A DNA stretch of 64,000 nt from Metapseudomonas otitidis. Lineage in GTDB: Bacteria > Pseudomonadota > Gammaproteobacteria > Pseudomonadales > Pseudomonadaceae. Below the pieces are notes generated by a model. That model worked only from the letters and a program-made list of their open reading frames with translations. It ran no database searches and was not told where the DNA came from. Where the stretch lies: the NCBI RefSeq assembly GCF_900111835.1, contig NZ_FOJP01000012.1, positions 62,001-126,000 on the forward strand. Direction: 5' to 3'. Position 1 is the stretch's first letter, and the number at the start of each line of letters is the position of its first letter. Shown here one piece after another: positions 16,754-26,617 of this stretch. A program made the translations under genes and the position numbers.

Positions 16754-17236
16754 ATGGCCCGACGTGCCGCCACCCCCGCCGACGCTGCAATCGAAACCGC
16801 AGAGCCCGCTGTGCTCGACACTTCCCTGGATGAACTGATTGGCTACGCCATGCGCCGCGCCCAGCTGAAGGTCTTCCAGCACCTGGTGAACAAGCTGGCG
16901 GTGCATGACCTGCGCCCGGCGCAGTTCTCGGCGATGGCGATCATCGACCAGAACCCGGGGCTGATGCAGGCGGACCTGGCCCGTGCCCTGGCCATCGAGC
17001 CGCCGCAACTGGTGCCCTTGCTGAACAAGCTGGAAGCCCGTGCGCTGGCGGTGCGGGTGCGCTGCAAGCCGGACAAGCGCTCCTACGGGATCTTCCTCAG
17101 CAAGACCGGCGAGCAGCTGCTGAAGGACCTCAAGCAGGTCGCGGCAGAAAGCGACATCGAGTCCACCAGTGCCCTGAACGACGCCGAGCGGGACACCCTC
17201 CTGCAGCTGCTGCGCAAGGTCTATCGCGGCAGCTGA
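16754..17236 (+). CDS. MarR-family transcriptional regulator
   Basis: The 160-residue protein has a winged-helix MarR core: LDELIGYAMRRAQLKVFQHLVN, recognition region MQADLARALAIEPPQLVPLLNKLEARAL near 76-103 and wing VRCKPDKRSYGIFLSKTGEQLL. It should bind DNA as a dimer and respond to a small aromatic or oxidant. The ClpP-like gene diverges from it and is the natural target along with itself. An atypical Ala-rich N-terminal stretch of about 25 residues precedes the fold. Confidence 0.85.
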   Translation: MARRAATPADAAIETAEPAVLDTSLDELIGYAMRRAQLKVFQHLVNKLAVHDLRPAQFSAMAIIDQNPGLMQADLARALAIEPPQLVPLLNKLEARALAVRVRCKPDKRSYGIFLSKTGEQLLKDLKQVAAESDIESTSALNDAERDTLLQLLRKVYRGS

Positions 17237-17238
17237 TG

Positions 17239-17259
17239 CAGCGCCTGCCTCAGGCGCTG
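17239..17259. terminator. Hairpin between convergent genes
   Basis: Perfect 9-bp stem CAGCGCCTG / CAGGCGCTG with a CCT loop overlaps the stop of the response-regulator gene and follows the MarR stop by 2 nt. It is placed to stop transcription from both sides. Confidence 0.55.
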
Positions 17260-18161
17260 AGCCGCTCCCGCAGCCGGCCGAGCATGCCCAGCAGGCTCCC
17301 TACACGCTCCTTCTCCCGCGCCTCGCGCGGCAGTTCGGCCTGCCGCGCCGGCACCTGGGCCGGCTGCTCGCGCCAGTTGCGCGCCTGCTCGGCAGCCGCC
17401 TTAAGGCCCTTCTCGAACAGCCCCCGGCGGATCGGCTTGGGCAGGTAGCGGAAGATCTGCGCCTCGTTCACCAGTTGCAGCAGCGCCTGGGTGTCGCGGA
17501 ACGGCGTCACCACCAGGCTGAGCAGGCGCGGGTGGGCCTGGGCCAGTGACTTGAGCAGCGGCGCGGTGTCTTCACCGCCGCAGCGCAGGTCGCTCACCAG
17601 CAGGTCGGCGCCCTCCTCGTTCAGCAGGCCGATGGCCTCGGTGAGGCTGCGGGCCCGCAGCAGGCGGTGGCCGCCGGCCATGCAGAAGTCGGCCACGCTG
17701 GCCAGGGTCTCCGGGTCTTCGTCCAGCAGCAGCACGCTCAGGCCACGGGGTTCGGCGCTGGGTGCGCTGGCCGAGGCGGCCTGCGGGCGGGTGGCGATCT
17801 CCGCCGCCTGGCGCAGGGTGAAGGCCATTTCCTGCGGGTCCCAGGGTTTGGTCAGGTAGCGGAAGATGCCGCCGCTGTTCAGCGCCTCTACCGCCGCATC
17901 CAGGTCGGAGTAGCCGGTGAGCAGGATGCGCAGGCAGTCCGGGGCGATCTCGCGGGCCTGGGTCAGCAGCTCGGCGCCGTTCATCTGCGGCATGCGCTGG
18001 TCGCTGACCACGATGTGGAAGGTCTCCCGCGCCAGGCGCTCCAGGGCGCGCAGCGGGTCGCTCTCGGTGACCACCTGGTAGTCCCGGCGGAACTGCATGG
18101 CCAGGCTGCGCAGGATGCGCTCCTCGTCGTCGACGAACAGGATGCGGATGGCGGATGTCAT
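17250..18161 (-). CDS. Double-receiver response regulator
   Basis: The 303-residue protein has two receiver domains and no recognisable DNA-binding or enzymatic output. REC1 (about 5-120) has acids DDE at 11-13, phospho-acceptor Asp54 in VVSDQRMP and Lys105 in YLTKPWDP. REC2 (about 141-250) has LLLDEDP, Asp191 in LVSDLRCGG and Lys242 in YLPKPIRRG; its active site looks partly degenerate. A charged tail follows. The gene starts 3 nt after the kinase gene, so they form a pair. It may act as a phosphorelay or protein-binding element. Confidence 0.9.
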   Translation of the reverse strand: MTSAIRILFVDDEERILRSLAMQFRRDYQVVTESDPLRALERLARETFHIVVSDQRMPQMNGAELLTQAREIAPDCLRILLTGYSDLDAAVEALNSGGIFRYLTKPWDPQEMAFTLRQAAEIATRPQAASASAPSAEPRGLSVLLLDEDPETLASVADFCMAGGHRLLRARSLTEAIGLLNEEGADLLVSDLRCGGEDTAPLLKSLAQAHPRLLSLVVTPFRDTQALLQLVNEAQIFRYLPKPIRRGLFEKGLKAAAEQARNWREQPAQVPARQAELPREAREKERVGSLLGMLGRLRERLSA

Positions 18162-18164
18162 GGC

Positions 18165-19466
18165 TCAGGCACTCCATTTCAGGGCGCGGGCCTGCGCAGT
18201 CGGCAGGCGGATGAGGAAGCGCGTGCCGCGCCCCAGTTCAGAGGCCACGCGGATGCTGCCGCCGTGGTCCTGGATGATCTTGTAGCTGATGGACAGGCCC
18301 AGGCCGGTGCCCTCGCCCACCGGCTTGGTGGTGAAGAACGGGTCGAAGATGCGCCGGGCCACCTCGGGTGCCATGCCGCAGCCGCTGTCCTGCACCGAGA
18401 CGCACACCCAGTCGCCTTCGGCCCAGCTGCGGATCTGGATGCGGCCGTGGCCGACCATGGCCTGGGCGGCGTTGGTCAGCAGGTTGAGCAGCACCTGGTT
18501 GATCTGCGAGGGCGCGGCGCTGACGGCGGGCAGTTCGCCCAGGCCCAGCACCACCTCGGCCTTGTCCTTGATGTGGTTGCGGGCGATCAGCAAGGCGCTG
18601 CGCACGCAGTCGTTGAGGTCCACGGCCTCGTCCATGGCGCGGTCGAGCCGGGCGAAGTCCTTCAGCCCCACCACCAGCTCGCCGATCTGGCCGAGGCCGT
18701 AGAGGGTGTCGTCGAGCAGTTGCCGCAGGTCGTCCGCCAGTTGCTCGGGAGCGGCCTGCTCGCGCATGGCGGCGGCAGCTTCTAAGGCCTGGGCCAGGCG
18801 CGCTTCGTCGCAAGTCGGGTCGGCCAGGCAATCGGCCAGCGCGGCCTGGCTGCGGGCCAGCTCCACCAGCGGGGCGCTGAGCTGGTCGAGCAGCTGCACG
18901 TTGTTGCGCACGTAGCCCAGCGGGGTGTTCAGCTCATGGGCGACGCCGGCGACCATCTGCCCGAGGGAAGCCATCTTCTCCGACTGCACCAGCTGCGCCT
19001 GGGACTCCTTGAGGTCCACCAGGGCCTGGCGCAGCACCCGGTTGCGCTGGGCGATGCGCAGCTCCATGGCCTTGAGCAGGTCGAGCACGGTGCCGAGGCC
19101 GCGGTACAGGCCGTCGCCGTCCACCAGGATGAAGTCCTCGGTGATGGGGTACTGCAGGCCGGCGGTGACCTGCTTGGCGGCCTGCTCCAGGTTGCTGTCC
19201 AGGCTCAGCACCAGGGGCTCGGCGTTCATCACGTCGGCCACCGGGCGGCGGCCCCAGAGGTCGCGGCCGAAGCGCTGCATGAAGATGTCCTGCAGGGTGT
19301 AGCGGCTCACCAGGCCGATGGGCCGACCGCCTTCCACCACAGGGAGGGACAGGAAGCGGCGGTGCTCGGGAGCCAGCAGCTGGTCCGCCACGTCGCTGAT
19401 GCTCAGGCTCGGCGGCAGCGCCGCCACCGGTCTGAGCAGGCGTTCCAGCGCGTTTTCGGCTGCCAT
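18165..19466 (-). CDS. Soluble sensor histidine kinase with CBS domains
   Basis: The 433-residue protein has an N-terminal CBS pair (about 18-135, with LPVVEGGRPIGLVSRY and DVMNAEPLVLSLD). A coiled coil (about 136-165) follows, then HisKA with His177 in GVAHELNTPLGYV and an HATPase domain with N-box LNLLTNAAQAMVG, G1 DSGCGMAP and G2 GTGLGLSISY. There is no membrane helix, so it senses a cytoplasmic signal, plausibly an adenine nucleotide through the CBS pair. It is co-transcribed with the double-receiver regulator. Confidence 0.9.
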   Translation of the reverse strand: MAAENALERLLRPVAALPPSLSISDVADQLLAPEHRRFLSLPVVEGGRPIGLVSRYTLQDIFMQRFGRDLWGRRPVADVMNAEPLVLSLDSNLEQAAKQVTAGLQYPITEDFILVDGDGLYRGLGTVLDLLKAMELRIAQRNRVLRQALVDLKESQAQLVQSEKMASLGQMVAGVAHELNTPLGYVRNNVQLLDQLSAPLVELARSQAALADCLADPTCDEARLAQALEAAAAMREQAAPEQLADDLRQLLDDTLYGLGQIGELVVGLKDFARLDRAMDEAVDLNDCVRSALLIARNHIKDKAEVVLGLGELPAVSAAPSQINQVLLNLLTNAAQAMVGHGRIQIRSWAEGDWVCVSVQDSGCGMAPEVARRIFDPFFTTKPVGEGTGLGLSISYKIIQDHGGSIRVASELGRGTRFLIRLPTAQARALKWSA

Positions 19467-19600
19467 TGGCGACTCCCCCGAGCCCGTTGATTGGCGGCCA
19501 TTGAAGCAATATCAGGTTGCCATCCTGTGACAGCTGTCTCATTCGCGTTACAGGCGCTGCGCGGCACGCGCCGACAGGCTGGCCAGTCGACAGGCATTGA

Positions 19601-20515
<915 letters not shown>

Positions 20516-20553
20516 GGTCTCTGATGACGCAGGTGGTTTTCTAGAAGCGCCCT

Positions 20554-21321
20554 TCAGGCCCGTACCCAGCGCTGGCGCATGCGGTCGCTGAGGGCATCCA
20601 CCAGCAGCACCAGGGCCAGCATGGCGAGGATCACGGTGCTGGCCTGGCGCTCCTGGAACAGGCTGAGGGTGGTGTAGAGCATCTGCCCCAGCCCGCCGGC
20701 GCCGACGAAGCCGAGCACGCTGGCCATGCGGATGTTGTTCTCCCAGCGGTACAGCATGTAGGCCAGCAACTGCGGCCAGAGGTTGGGCAGCGTGCCGTAG
20801 CAGAAGGCCGCCAGGTGGCTGCCGCCCTCCAGGCGGATCGCGTCAGCGGGCTCCGGCGGGGCGTTCTCCAGGGCCTCGGCGAACAGCCGGCCGAGCACCC
20901 CGGCGGTGTGCGCCGCCAGGGCCAGGGCTCCGGCATTGGGGCCGAGGCCGGCCGCCAGCACCATCAGCGCCGCCCACACCAGCTCCGGAATGGCCCGCAG
21001 GGCATTGAGCAGCAGCCGCGCCAGGGCCTTGCCCGGCCAGCCGAAACGCCCGGCGGCGGGCAGTGCCAGGAGCAGGCCGAGCAGCGCGGCCAGGAGCGTG
21101 CCCAGGCCGGACATGGCCAGGGTTTCCAGCGCCCCCCGGCCCACCGCCTGGAGGTGCTCCAGCCCCAGGTCCGGCCGCAGGAAGCGCAGGGCGTAGTCGG
21201 CCATCTGCCCGCCCACGCCCTCCCCCAGCAAGGCCTGGAGGTCGAGCCCGAGGTAGCGGAACGACCCCACCACGGCCGCCAGCAGGGCGAGGACGATGGC
21301 CAGGTCGATCACCCGCTTCAT
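20554..21321 (-). CDS. phnE: Phosphonate/phosphite-type ABC permease 2
   Basis: The 255-residue inner-membrane protein starts [18 protein letters not shown] and has the PhnE-type permease coupling region [22 protein letters not shown] near 203-224. About six helices are visible. It is the last gene of a four-gene operon and overlaps the preceding permease gene by 4 nt. With the other permease it should form the channel of the importer. The substrate (phosphonate, phosphite or an analogue) cannot be fixed from sequence. Confidence 0.85.
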   Translation of the reverse strand: MKRVIDLAIVLALLAAVVGSFRYLGLDLQALLGEGVGGQMADYALRFLRPDLGLEHLQAVGRGALETLAMSGLGTLLAALLGLLLALPAAGRFGWPGKALARLLLNALRAIPELVWAALMVLAAGLGPNAGALALAAHTAGVLGRLFAEALENAPPEPADAIRLEGGSHLAAFCYGTLPNLWPQLLAYMLYRWENNIRMASVLGFVGAGGLGQMLYTTLSLFQERQASTVILAMLALVLLVDALSDRMRQRWVRA

Positions 21322-22145
21322 GCCAGCCTCCCGCGCAGCAGGCGGCTCAACTGGTCCGCCAGCCACACCAGCAGCAGGAAGGTCAGCAGCATGCTGGCCA
21401 CCTCGGCACCGGCGAACATGCGCATCGACAGGTCGATCTGCTGGCCGAGCCCGCCGGCACCGACGAAGCCCATCACCACCGAGGCGCGCACGGCGCACTC
21501 CCAGCGGTACACGGTGTAGGACACCAGCTCGCCGGCGGCGCTGGGCAGGATGCCGTAGAAGAACGCCGACAGACGCCCGGCACCGGCCTGCATCAGGGCA
21601 TGGGCAGGCCGCTGGCCGACCGATTCGAAGATTTCCGCGTAGACCTTGCCGAGCATGCCGCTGTAGGTGATGGCGATGGCCAGCACCCCGGCGGTCGGCC
21701 CCAGGCCCACGGCGCGGACGAACAGCAGCGCCCAGACGATCTCCGGCACGCTGCGCAGGAACACCAGCAAGGCCCGCACCGGCCAGCGCAGCACCAGCCC
21801 GAGGGTGCTGGGTCGACCGCTGCGGGAGGCGGCCGACAGCGACAGCGCGCGGCTGGCCAGCAGGCTCATGGGCACCGCCAGCAGCAACGCCAGGGCCATG
21901 CCGGCGGTGGCCACGGCGAGGGTCTGCAGGGTGGCGTCCAGCAGCAGCTCAAGGAACTCGGCGCCATGGGCCGGCGGCCAGAACCCGGCCAGGAAGCCGC
22001 CCATGGCCTGGCGGCTGTCGGCCTGGAACAGCACGCGCGGGTCCAGTTCGGCCAGGCGGATGCCCGGCCACAGCACCAGCACCGCCAGCAACCCCAGCAG
22101 CAGGCGCGGCAGGAAGGCCGGATCGCGGGTGTCGCGGCTCAGCAT
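21318..22145 (-). CDS. phnE: Phosphonate/phosphite-type ABC permease 1
   Basis: The 275-residue permease starts [17 protein letters not shown]. It has about six membrane segments and the conserved motif [22 protein letters not shown] near 226-247, parallel to that of the downstream permease. ATG at 22145 lies inside the end of the ATPase gene (7-nt overlap). Two different PhnE subunits encoded in tandem suggest a heterodimeric channel. Confidence 0.85.
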   Translation of the reverse strand: MLSRDTRDPAFLPRLLLGLLAVLVLWPGIRLAELDPRVLFQADSRQAMGGFLAGFWPPAHGAEFLELLLDATLQTLAVATAGMALALLLAVPMSLLASRALSLSAASRSGRPSTLGLVLRWPVRALLVFLRSVPEIVWALLFVRAVGLGPTAGVLAIAITYSGMLGKVYAEIFESVGQRPAHALMQAGAGRLSAFFYGILPSAAGELVSYTVYRWECAVRASVVMGFVGAGGLGQQIDLSMRMFAGAEVASMLLTFLLLVWLADQLSRLLRGRLA

Positions 22146-22936
22146 CGGGGGATCTGCACCGGGGCGGGGGCCGCGTCGGCGGCCTGTGGCGAGGCGATAC
22201 CAGCGTTGGCGTAGAGCGCGTCCAGGCGTTCGGGGGTGACCTGGGCGGCCGGCAGGTCGAAGGCCAGGCGGCCGTCGCGCACGCCGATCACCCGGGGGAA
22301 GTGCGCCAGGGCCAGCTCCACGGCATGCAGGCTGGCCACCAGGGTGACGCCACGCTCGCCGGCATGGCGGCAGAGGGTCTCCAGGGTGTGATCGGCCAGC
22401 ACCGGGTCCATGGCCGAGACCGGCTCGTCCGCCAGCAGCAGTTCGGGTTGCTGGTACAGCACGCGGGCGATGCCGACGCGCTGCAACTGGCCGCCGGACA
22501 GCTGGCCGCACTGGGCGAAGAGCTTGTCCGCCAGGCCGAGGGTGGCCAGGGCCGCGCGGGCACCGGGCACATCCCGTGGGTGCAGCAGGCTGGCCAGCCC
22601 GCGCAGGGTGCCCCAGCGCCCCAGGCGCCCGGCGAGCACGGCGGTGACCACGCGCTGGCGCGAGGGCAGCGGCGGTGCCTGGTGGATCAGCCCGATGCGC
22701 GTGCGCAGGCGCTGGCGGGCACGGCCCGAGAGGCGCCAGGGCGCCTCGCCGAGCAGCTCCACCGTGCCGCTGTCGGGTTGCAGGGCGGTGGCCAGGAGGT
22801 TGAGCAGGCTGGATTTGCCGGCCCCAGAGGGACCGATGACCGCCACCCGCTCGCCGGCCTCGATGTGCAGGTCGATGCCGTCCAGGGCGCGGACCTGGCC
22901 GAGGCGCAGGCCCACGCCGGTGAGGCGGACGGTCAT
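22139..22936 (-). CDS. phnC: Phosphonate/phosphite-type ABC ATPase
   Basis: The 265-residue ATPase has Walker [10 protein letters not shown] near 35-43, signature [15 protein letters not shown] and Walker [14 protein letters not shown]. The PhnC hallmark spacing and the [16 protein letters not shown] opening fit phosphonate importers. It overlaps the binding-protein gene by 4 nt and the permease gene by 7 nt, indicating coupled translation. Confidence 0.88.
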   Translation of the reverse strand: MTVRLTGVGLRLGQVRALDGIDLHIEAGERVAVIGPSGAGKSSLLNLLATALQPDSGTVELLGEAPWRLSGRARQRLRTRIGLIHQAPPLPSRQRVVTAVLAGRLGRWGTLRGLASLLHPRDVPGARAALATLGLADKLFAQCGQLSGGQLQRVGIARVLYQQPELLLADEPVSAMDPVLADHTLETLCRHAGERGVTLVASLHAVELALAHFPRVIGVRDGRLAFDLPAAQVTPERLDALYANAGIASPQAADAAPAPVQIPRC

Positions 22937-23784
22937 TTCAGCAGTTCGGCGGCCCGGGCGGCCTCCTCGATGCCCTTGTAGTTCTCGGGCTGGGTCTCGA
23001 TGAAGCGGCTGGCGGCCTGCAGGTCGAGGATCGCCTTGTGCTCCGGGTTGGCAGGGTCGAGGGCGAGGAAGGCGGCCTTGATCTTCTCGGCCAGGGCAGG
23101 GTCGAGGGTGCCGCGCACGGTCCAGTTGTAGTCGTAGTAGGTCGGCGTGGTGGAGAGCACGCGCACCTTGGCGGTGTCCACCTTGCCGGCGGCCACCAGC
23201 TTCTCCCAGACGCTGGCGTTGAGCACGCCGCCGTCCACCTTGCCGGCCTGGACCCAGGCCACGGTGGCGTCATGGGCGCCGGAATAGGCCACGCGGCTGA
23301 AGTAGGTCTCGGGCTTGATGCCGTCCTTGAGCATGAAGAAGCGCGGCATCAGGCTGCCGGAGGTGGAGGACACCGAACCGAAGGCGAAGCTCTTGCCCTT
23401 GAGGTCGGCCAGGCTCTTCACCTCCGGGTTGGCGGTGATGAACTTGCTGGTGAACTGGGCGTCCTGCTCGCGCTGGACCAGGGGGATGGCATTGCCGGTC
23501 TTCAGGCGCACCTGGACGAAGGTGAAGCCGCCGAGCCAGGCCAGGTCCAGGCGTTCGGTGGCCAGCGCCTCGACCACCGCCGGGTAGTCGGCCACCGGCA
23601 CGAACTGCACCTTCATGCCCAGTTGCTGCTCCAGGTAGGCGCCGAGCGGCTTGAACTTACGCAGCAGCTCGGTGGGCGCTTCATCGGGGATGGCACTGAC
23701 CCGCAGGGTTTCGGTGGCCTGCACGGCCAGGGCGGAACAGGACAGGGCAAGGCCGGCAACGAGGGCCAGGGTGCGCTTGAGCAT
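22933..23784 (-). CDS. phnD: Phosphate/phosphite/phosphonate-type binding protein
   Basis: The 283-residue protein has a signal peptide ([21 protein letters not shown], cleavage near 24) and a PhnD-type fold: [39 protein letters not shown] and [19 protein letters not shown]. The last motif binds the phosphonate-like group in this family. It is the first gene of the operon. ATG at 23784 is preceded by a GGAGAA box. It delivers ligand to the permeases in the periplasm. Confidence 0.88.
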   Translation of the reverse strand: MLKRTLALVAGLALSCSALAVQATETLRVSAIPDEAPTELLRKFKPLGAYLEQQLGMKVQFVPVADYPAVVEALATERLDLAWLGGFTFVQVRLKTGNAIPLVQREQDAQFTSKFITANPEVKSLADLKGKSFAFGSVSSTSGSLMPRFFMLKDGIKPETYFSRVAYSGAHDATVAWVQAGKVDGGVLNASVWEKLVAAGKVDTAKVRVLSTTPTYYDYNWTVRGTLDPALAEKIKAAFLALDPANPEHKAILDLQAASRFIETQPENYKGIEEAARAAELLK

Positions 23785-23852
23785 GCTGATTCTCCGGTTC
23801 AATAGCGGAAGGATCGGGGGAGATGGGCGGCCACTGCGGGCGCCGCGGCGGA

Positions 23853-23858
23853 ATTATA
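23853..23858 (-). promoter_or_regulatory. Candidate -10 box of the phn-type operon
   Basis: A perfect TATAAT on the minus strand lies about 70 nt before the phnD-like ATG. The matching -35 position has only a weak TGCTGG. No convincing Pho box (CTGTCAT direct repeat) was seen. Confidence 0.4.
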
Positions 23859-23884
23859 GGAATCGCGGGCGCAAAGGCCAGCAT

Positions 23885-24290
23885 TGCTGGGGCTTTCTAT
23901 CTCGACTTTCAAAGCCCTTGGAGCCCCTTCCCGCCTCTCTTTCCGAAAGGAAGAAGACACGGGCGTACGCTGGACTTCTGCTTGGAGAGGAAGGTGAGGC
24001 AGGGAAAATGCCCCTTCAGGAGGCCGAGCGCAGTCGTTGCGCAGGGGGACGAGCGGCATGGATGCCGCGAGAGGCGCGCCAGGCCATGGATGGCCCATCG
24101 CGCCGGCCCCCGGACGCTGCTTGCAGCGAACGCACTTCAGTGCGGCCCGAAGGGCGAGCGAAGCGAGTAGCAACGATGGAGCGAGGGAAGTCCCGCGAAG
24201 CGGGACCCGGATGCAGGGGCGAGCCCTTTTGGTTACTTTTCTGGGCGTTTGAGAAAAGTGACTCGCCTGGGAAGGCGAAACAGGTGACAT
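23885..24290. repeat. Long non-coding dispersed-type repeat with nested hairpins
   Basis: About 400 nt between the phn-type operon and selD carry no plausible gene but dense self-complementary blocks. Examples are TCCCGC-GAA-GCGGGA (24191-24205) and a nested stem in which GGCGAG pairs with CTCGCC (24218-24267) around GTTACTTTTCT / AGAAAAGTGAC. Phrases such as GCGAGCCCTTTTGGTTAC and CCATGGATGGCC recall a long repeat found many times in Pseudomonas and Xanthomonas genomes. That recognition is from memory. Confidence 0.55.
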
Positions 24291-24407
24291 CAACAGAACT
24301 GGTTAAGCAGCATGAGCACACGGCTCGTTACAGGGACCTAACCCAATGGACATCCAGAGGATGTCTATTGCCGCAGCGGCGGCCCGGTGAGTTTCCCAGC
24401 GGCCTGA

Positions 24408-24413
24408 TAGAAT
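24408..24413 (+). promoter_or_regulatory. Candidate extended -10 of selD
   Basis: TAGAAT preceded by TGA (TGnTAGAAT form) lies about 30 nt before the selD ATG. The -35 region is weak, as is common with extended -10 promoters. Confidence 0.4.
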
Positions 24414-24442
24414 CCGCCGCCACGATTTCAGTGAGGTGCGAC

Positions 24443-25477
24443 ATGAGCGAACCCATCCGCCTGACCCAGTACAGCCACGGCGCCGGCTGCGGCTGCAAGA
24501 TCTCCCCCAAGGTGCTGGAAGTGATCCTCGCCGGCAGCGGTGCGCAGAACCTGGACCCGCGCCTGTGGGTGGGCAACGCCTCCCGCGACGACGCGGCGGT
24601 CTACGCCCTAGACGAGGAGCGCGGGGTGGTCTCCACCACCGACTTCTTCATGCCCATCGTCGACGACCCCTTCGACTTCGGCCGCATCGCCGCGACCAAC
24701 GCCATCAGCGACATCTACGCCATGGGCGGCGACCCGCTGATGGCCATCGCCATCCTCGGCTGGCCGGTCAACGTGCTGCCGCCGGAAGTCGCCCGCGAGG
24801 TCATCCGTGGCGGCCGCGCAGTGTGCGACGAGGCCGGCATCCCCCTGGCCGGTGGCCATTCCATCGACGCCCCCGAGCCGATCTTCGGCCTGGCCGTCAC
24901 CGGCGTAGTGGACAAGCGCCACATGAAGCGCAACGACACCGCCACCGCCGGCTGCCGCCTGTACCTGACCAAGCCGCTGGGCATCGGCATCCTCACCACG
25001 GCGGAGAAGAAGTCCAAGCTGCGCGAGCAGGACCGCCACCTGGCCCGCGACTGGATGTGCACCCTGAACCGCCCGGGCAGCCGCTTCGGCAAGCTGGCCG
25101 GCGTCCACGCCATGACCGACGTCACCGGCTTCGGCCTGCTCGGCCACCTGGTGGAGATGGCCGACGGCAGCGGCTTGACCGCGCACATCCGCTACGACGC
25201 GGTGCCGCGCCTGCCCGGCGTGGAGCATTACCTGGCCGAGGGCTGCATCCCCGGCGGCACCCTGCGCAACTTCGACAGCTACGGCGAGCGCATCGCCCCG
25301 CTGGACGAGGCCCGTCGCCACCTGCTCTGCGACCCGCAGACCAGCGGCGGCCTGCTGGTGGCAGTGGCGCCGGAGGGCGAGGCGGAGTTCCTCGCCGTGG
25401 CCCGCGAACTGGGCCTGGACCTGGCGCCCATCGGCGAACTGGCCGAGCGACAGAGCCACGCGGTAGAGGTGGAGTGA
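24443..25477 (+). CDS. selD: Selenide, water dikinase (selenophosphate synthase)
   Basis: The 344-residue enzyme makes selenophosphate from selenide and ATP. The active site is [11 protein letters not shown] with Cys16 and Lys19; Cys is encoded, not selenocysteine. AIR-synthetase-type motifs follow: [48 protein letters not shown] and [12 protein letters not shown] at 24443 is preceded by GTGAGGTG. Its stop overlaps the start of mnmH by 1 nt, so selenophosphate is produced with its consumer. Confidence 0.96.
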   Translation: MSEPIRLTQYSHGAGCGCKISPKVLEVILAGSGAQNLDPRLWVGNASRDDAAVYALDEERGVVSTTDFFMPIVDDPFDFGRIAATNAISDIYAMGGDPLMAIAILGWPVNVLPPEVAREVIRGGRAVCDEAGIPLAGGHSIDAPEPIFGLAVTGVVDKRHMKRNDTATAGCRLYLTKPLGIGILTTAEKKSKLREQDRHLARDWMCTLNRPGSRFGKLAGVHAMTDVTGFGLLGHLVEMADGSGLTAHIRYDAVPRLPGVEHYLAEGCIPGGTLRNFDSYGERIAPLDEARRHLLCDPQTSGGLLVAVAPEGEAEFLAVARELGLDLAPIGELAERQSHAVEVE

Positions 25478-26580
25478 TGCGCGAAAACACCACCGACTAC
25501 CGCCGCCTGTTCCTCGAGGGCGTGCCGATGATGGACGCCCGTGCACCGGTGGAATTCGCCAAGGGCGCATTCCCCGGTGTGGTCAACCTGCCGCTGATGA
25601 CCGACATCGAGCGGCAGAAGGTCGGCACCTGCTACAAGCAGCAGGGCCAGCAAGCCGCCATCGCCCTCGGCCACCAGCTGGTCAGCGGCGCCACCAAGGC
25701 GGCCCGTATCGAAGCCTGGGCCGCCTTCGCCCAGGCCCACCCCGATGGCTACCTCTATTGCTTCCGTGGCGGGCTGCGCTCGCAGATCGTCCAGCAGTGG
25801 CTGAAGGACGAGGCCGGCATCCAGTACCCGCGCGTCACCGGTGGCTACAAGGCGATGCGGACCTTCCTCATCGAGACCCTCCAGGCCGCTGTGCACGAGT
25901 GCGACTTCGTGCTGGTGGGCGGCCTCACCGGCACCGGCAAGACCGACGTCATCCAGGCCCTCGGCAACGCCCTGGACCTGGAAGGCCACGCCAACCACCG
26001 GGGCTCCAGCTTCGGTCGCCGCGCCACCGCCCAGCCGGCGCAGATCGACTTCGAGAACGGCCTGGCCATCGATCTGCTGCGCAAGCGCGACAGCGGCATC
26101 GGTCAGTTCGTGCTGGAGGACGAGGGCCGTGTGGTGGGCAGCTGCAACCTGCCCCTGGAGCTGTACCAGGGCATGCAGCAGTACCCGCTGGTGTGGCTGG
26201 ACGACAGTTTCGAGAACCGCGTGGAGCGCATCCTGCGGGACTACGTGATCGGCCTGTGCGCCGAGTTCGTCGCCCTGCACGGCGAGGAAGCCGGTTTCGA
26301 GCAGTTCGCCGCACGCCTGCGCCAGGGCATGGCCAACATCCTCAAGCGCCTGGGTGGCGAGCGCCACAAGCGCATGACGGCGATCCTCGACGAGGCGCTG
26401 CAACGCCAGCAGGCCAGCGGCGAGGTGGACCTGCACCGGGGCTGGATCGAAGGCCTGCTGCGGGAATACTACGACCCGATGTACGCCTTCCAGCGCGAAG
26501 GCAAGGCCGCGCGCATCGAGTTCGCCGGCGACCAGGCCGCCGTGCTCGACTACCTCCGCCAGCGCCCGTCCCGGCGCTGA
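25477..26580 (+). CDS. mnmH: tRNA 2-selenouridine synthase
   Basis: The 367-residue enzyme exchanges sulphur for selenium at U34 of tRNAs using selenophosphate. The rhodanese domain (about 5-130) has catalytic Cys95 in [12 protein letters not shown]-loop domain follows with [10 protein letters not shown] near 148-157. The conserved [15 protein letters not shown] block is typical of MnmH/SelU. The start is the TGATG junction with selD. A terminator hairpin follows. Confidence 0.95.
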   Translation: MRENTTDYRRLFLEGVPMMDARAPVEFAKGAFPGVVNLPLMTDIERQKVGTCYKQQGQQAAIALGHQLVSGATKAARIEAWAAFAQAHPDGYLYCFRGGLRSQIVQQWLKDEAGIQYPRVTGGYKAMRTFLIETLQAAVHECDFVLVGGLTGTGKTDVIQALGNALDLEGHANHRGSSFGRRATAQPAQIDFENGLAIDLLRKRDSGIGQFVLEDEGRVVGSCNLPLELYQGMQQYPLVWLDDSFENRVERILRDYVIGLCAEFVALHGEEAGFEQFAARLRQGMANILKRLGGERHKRMTAILDEALQRQQASGEVDLHRGWIEGLLREYYDPMYAFQREGKAARIEFAGDQAAVLDYLRQRPSRR

Positions 26581-26590
26581 CCCCCTGCCC

Positions 26591-26613
26591 CGCGCCCGGC
26601 AACTTCGGGCGCG
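26591..26613. terminator. Hairpin between convergent genes
   Basis: Stem CGCGCCCG / CGGGCGCG with a 7-nt loop lies between the mnmH stop (26580) and the stop of the leftward regulator (26618). It can serve both transcripts. Confidence 0.6.
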
Positions 26614-26617
26614 AGGC

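Noticed and set aside
23885-24290. CRISPR array in the repeated region before selD
   Set aside because: There are no regularly spaced direct repeats with unique spacers, only inverted repeats, and no cas genes.
23651-24442. Long upstream extension of the selD frame
   Set aside because: The extension reads through the phnD-like gene start and the repeat; the true SelD N-terminus with the active-site Cys begins at 24443.
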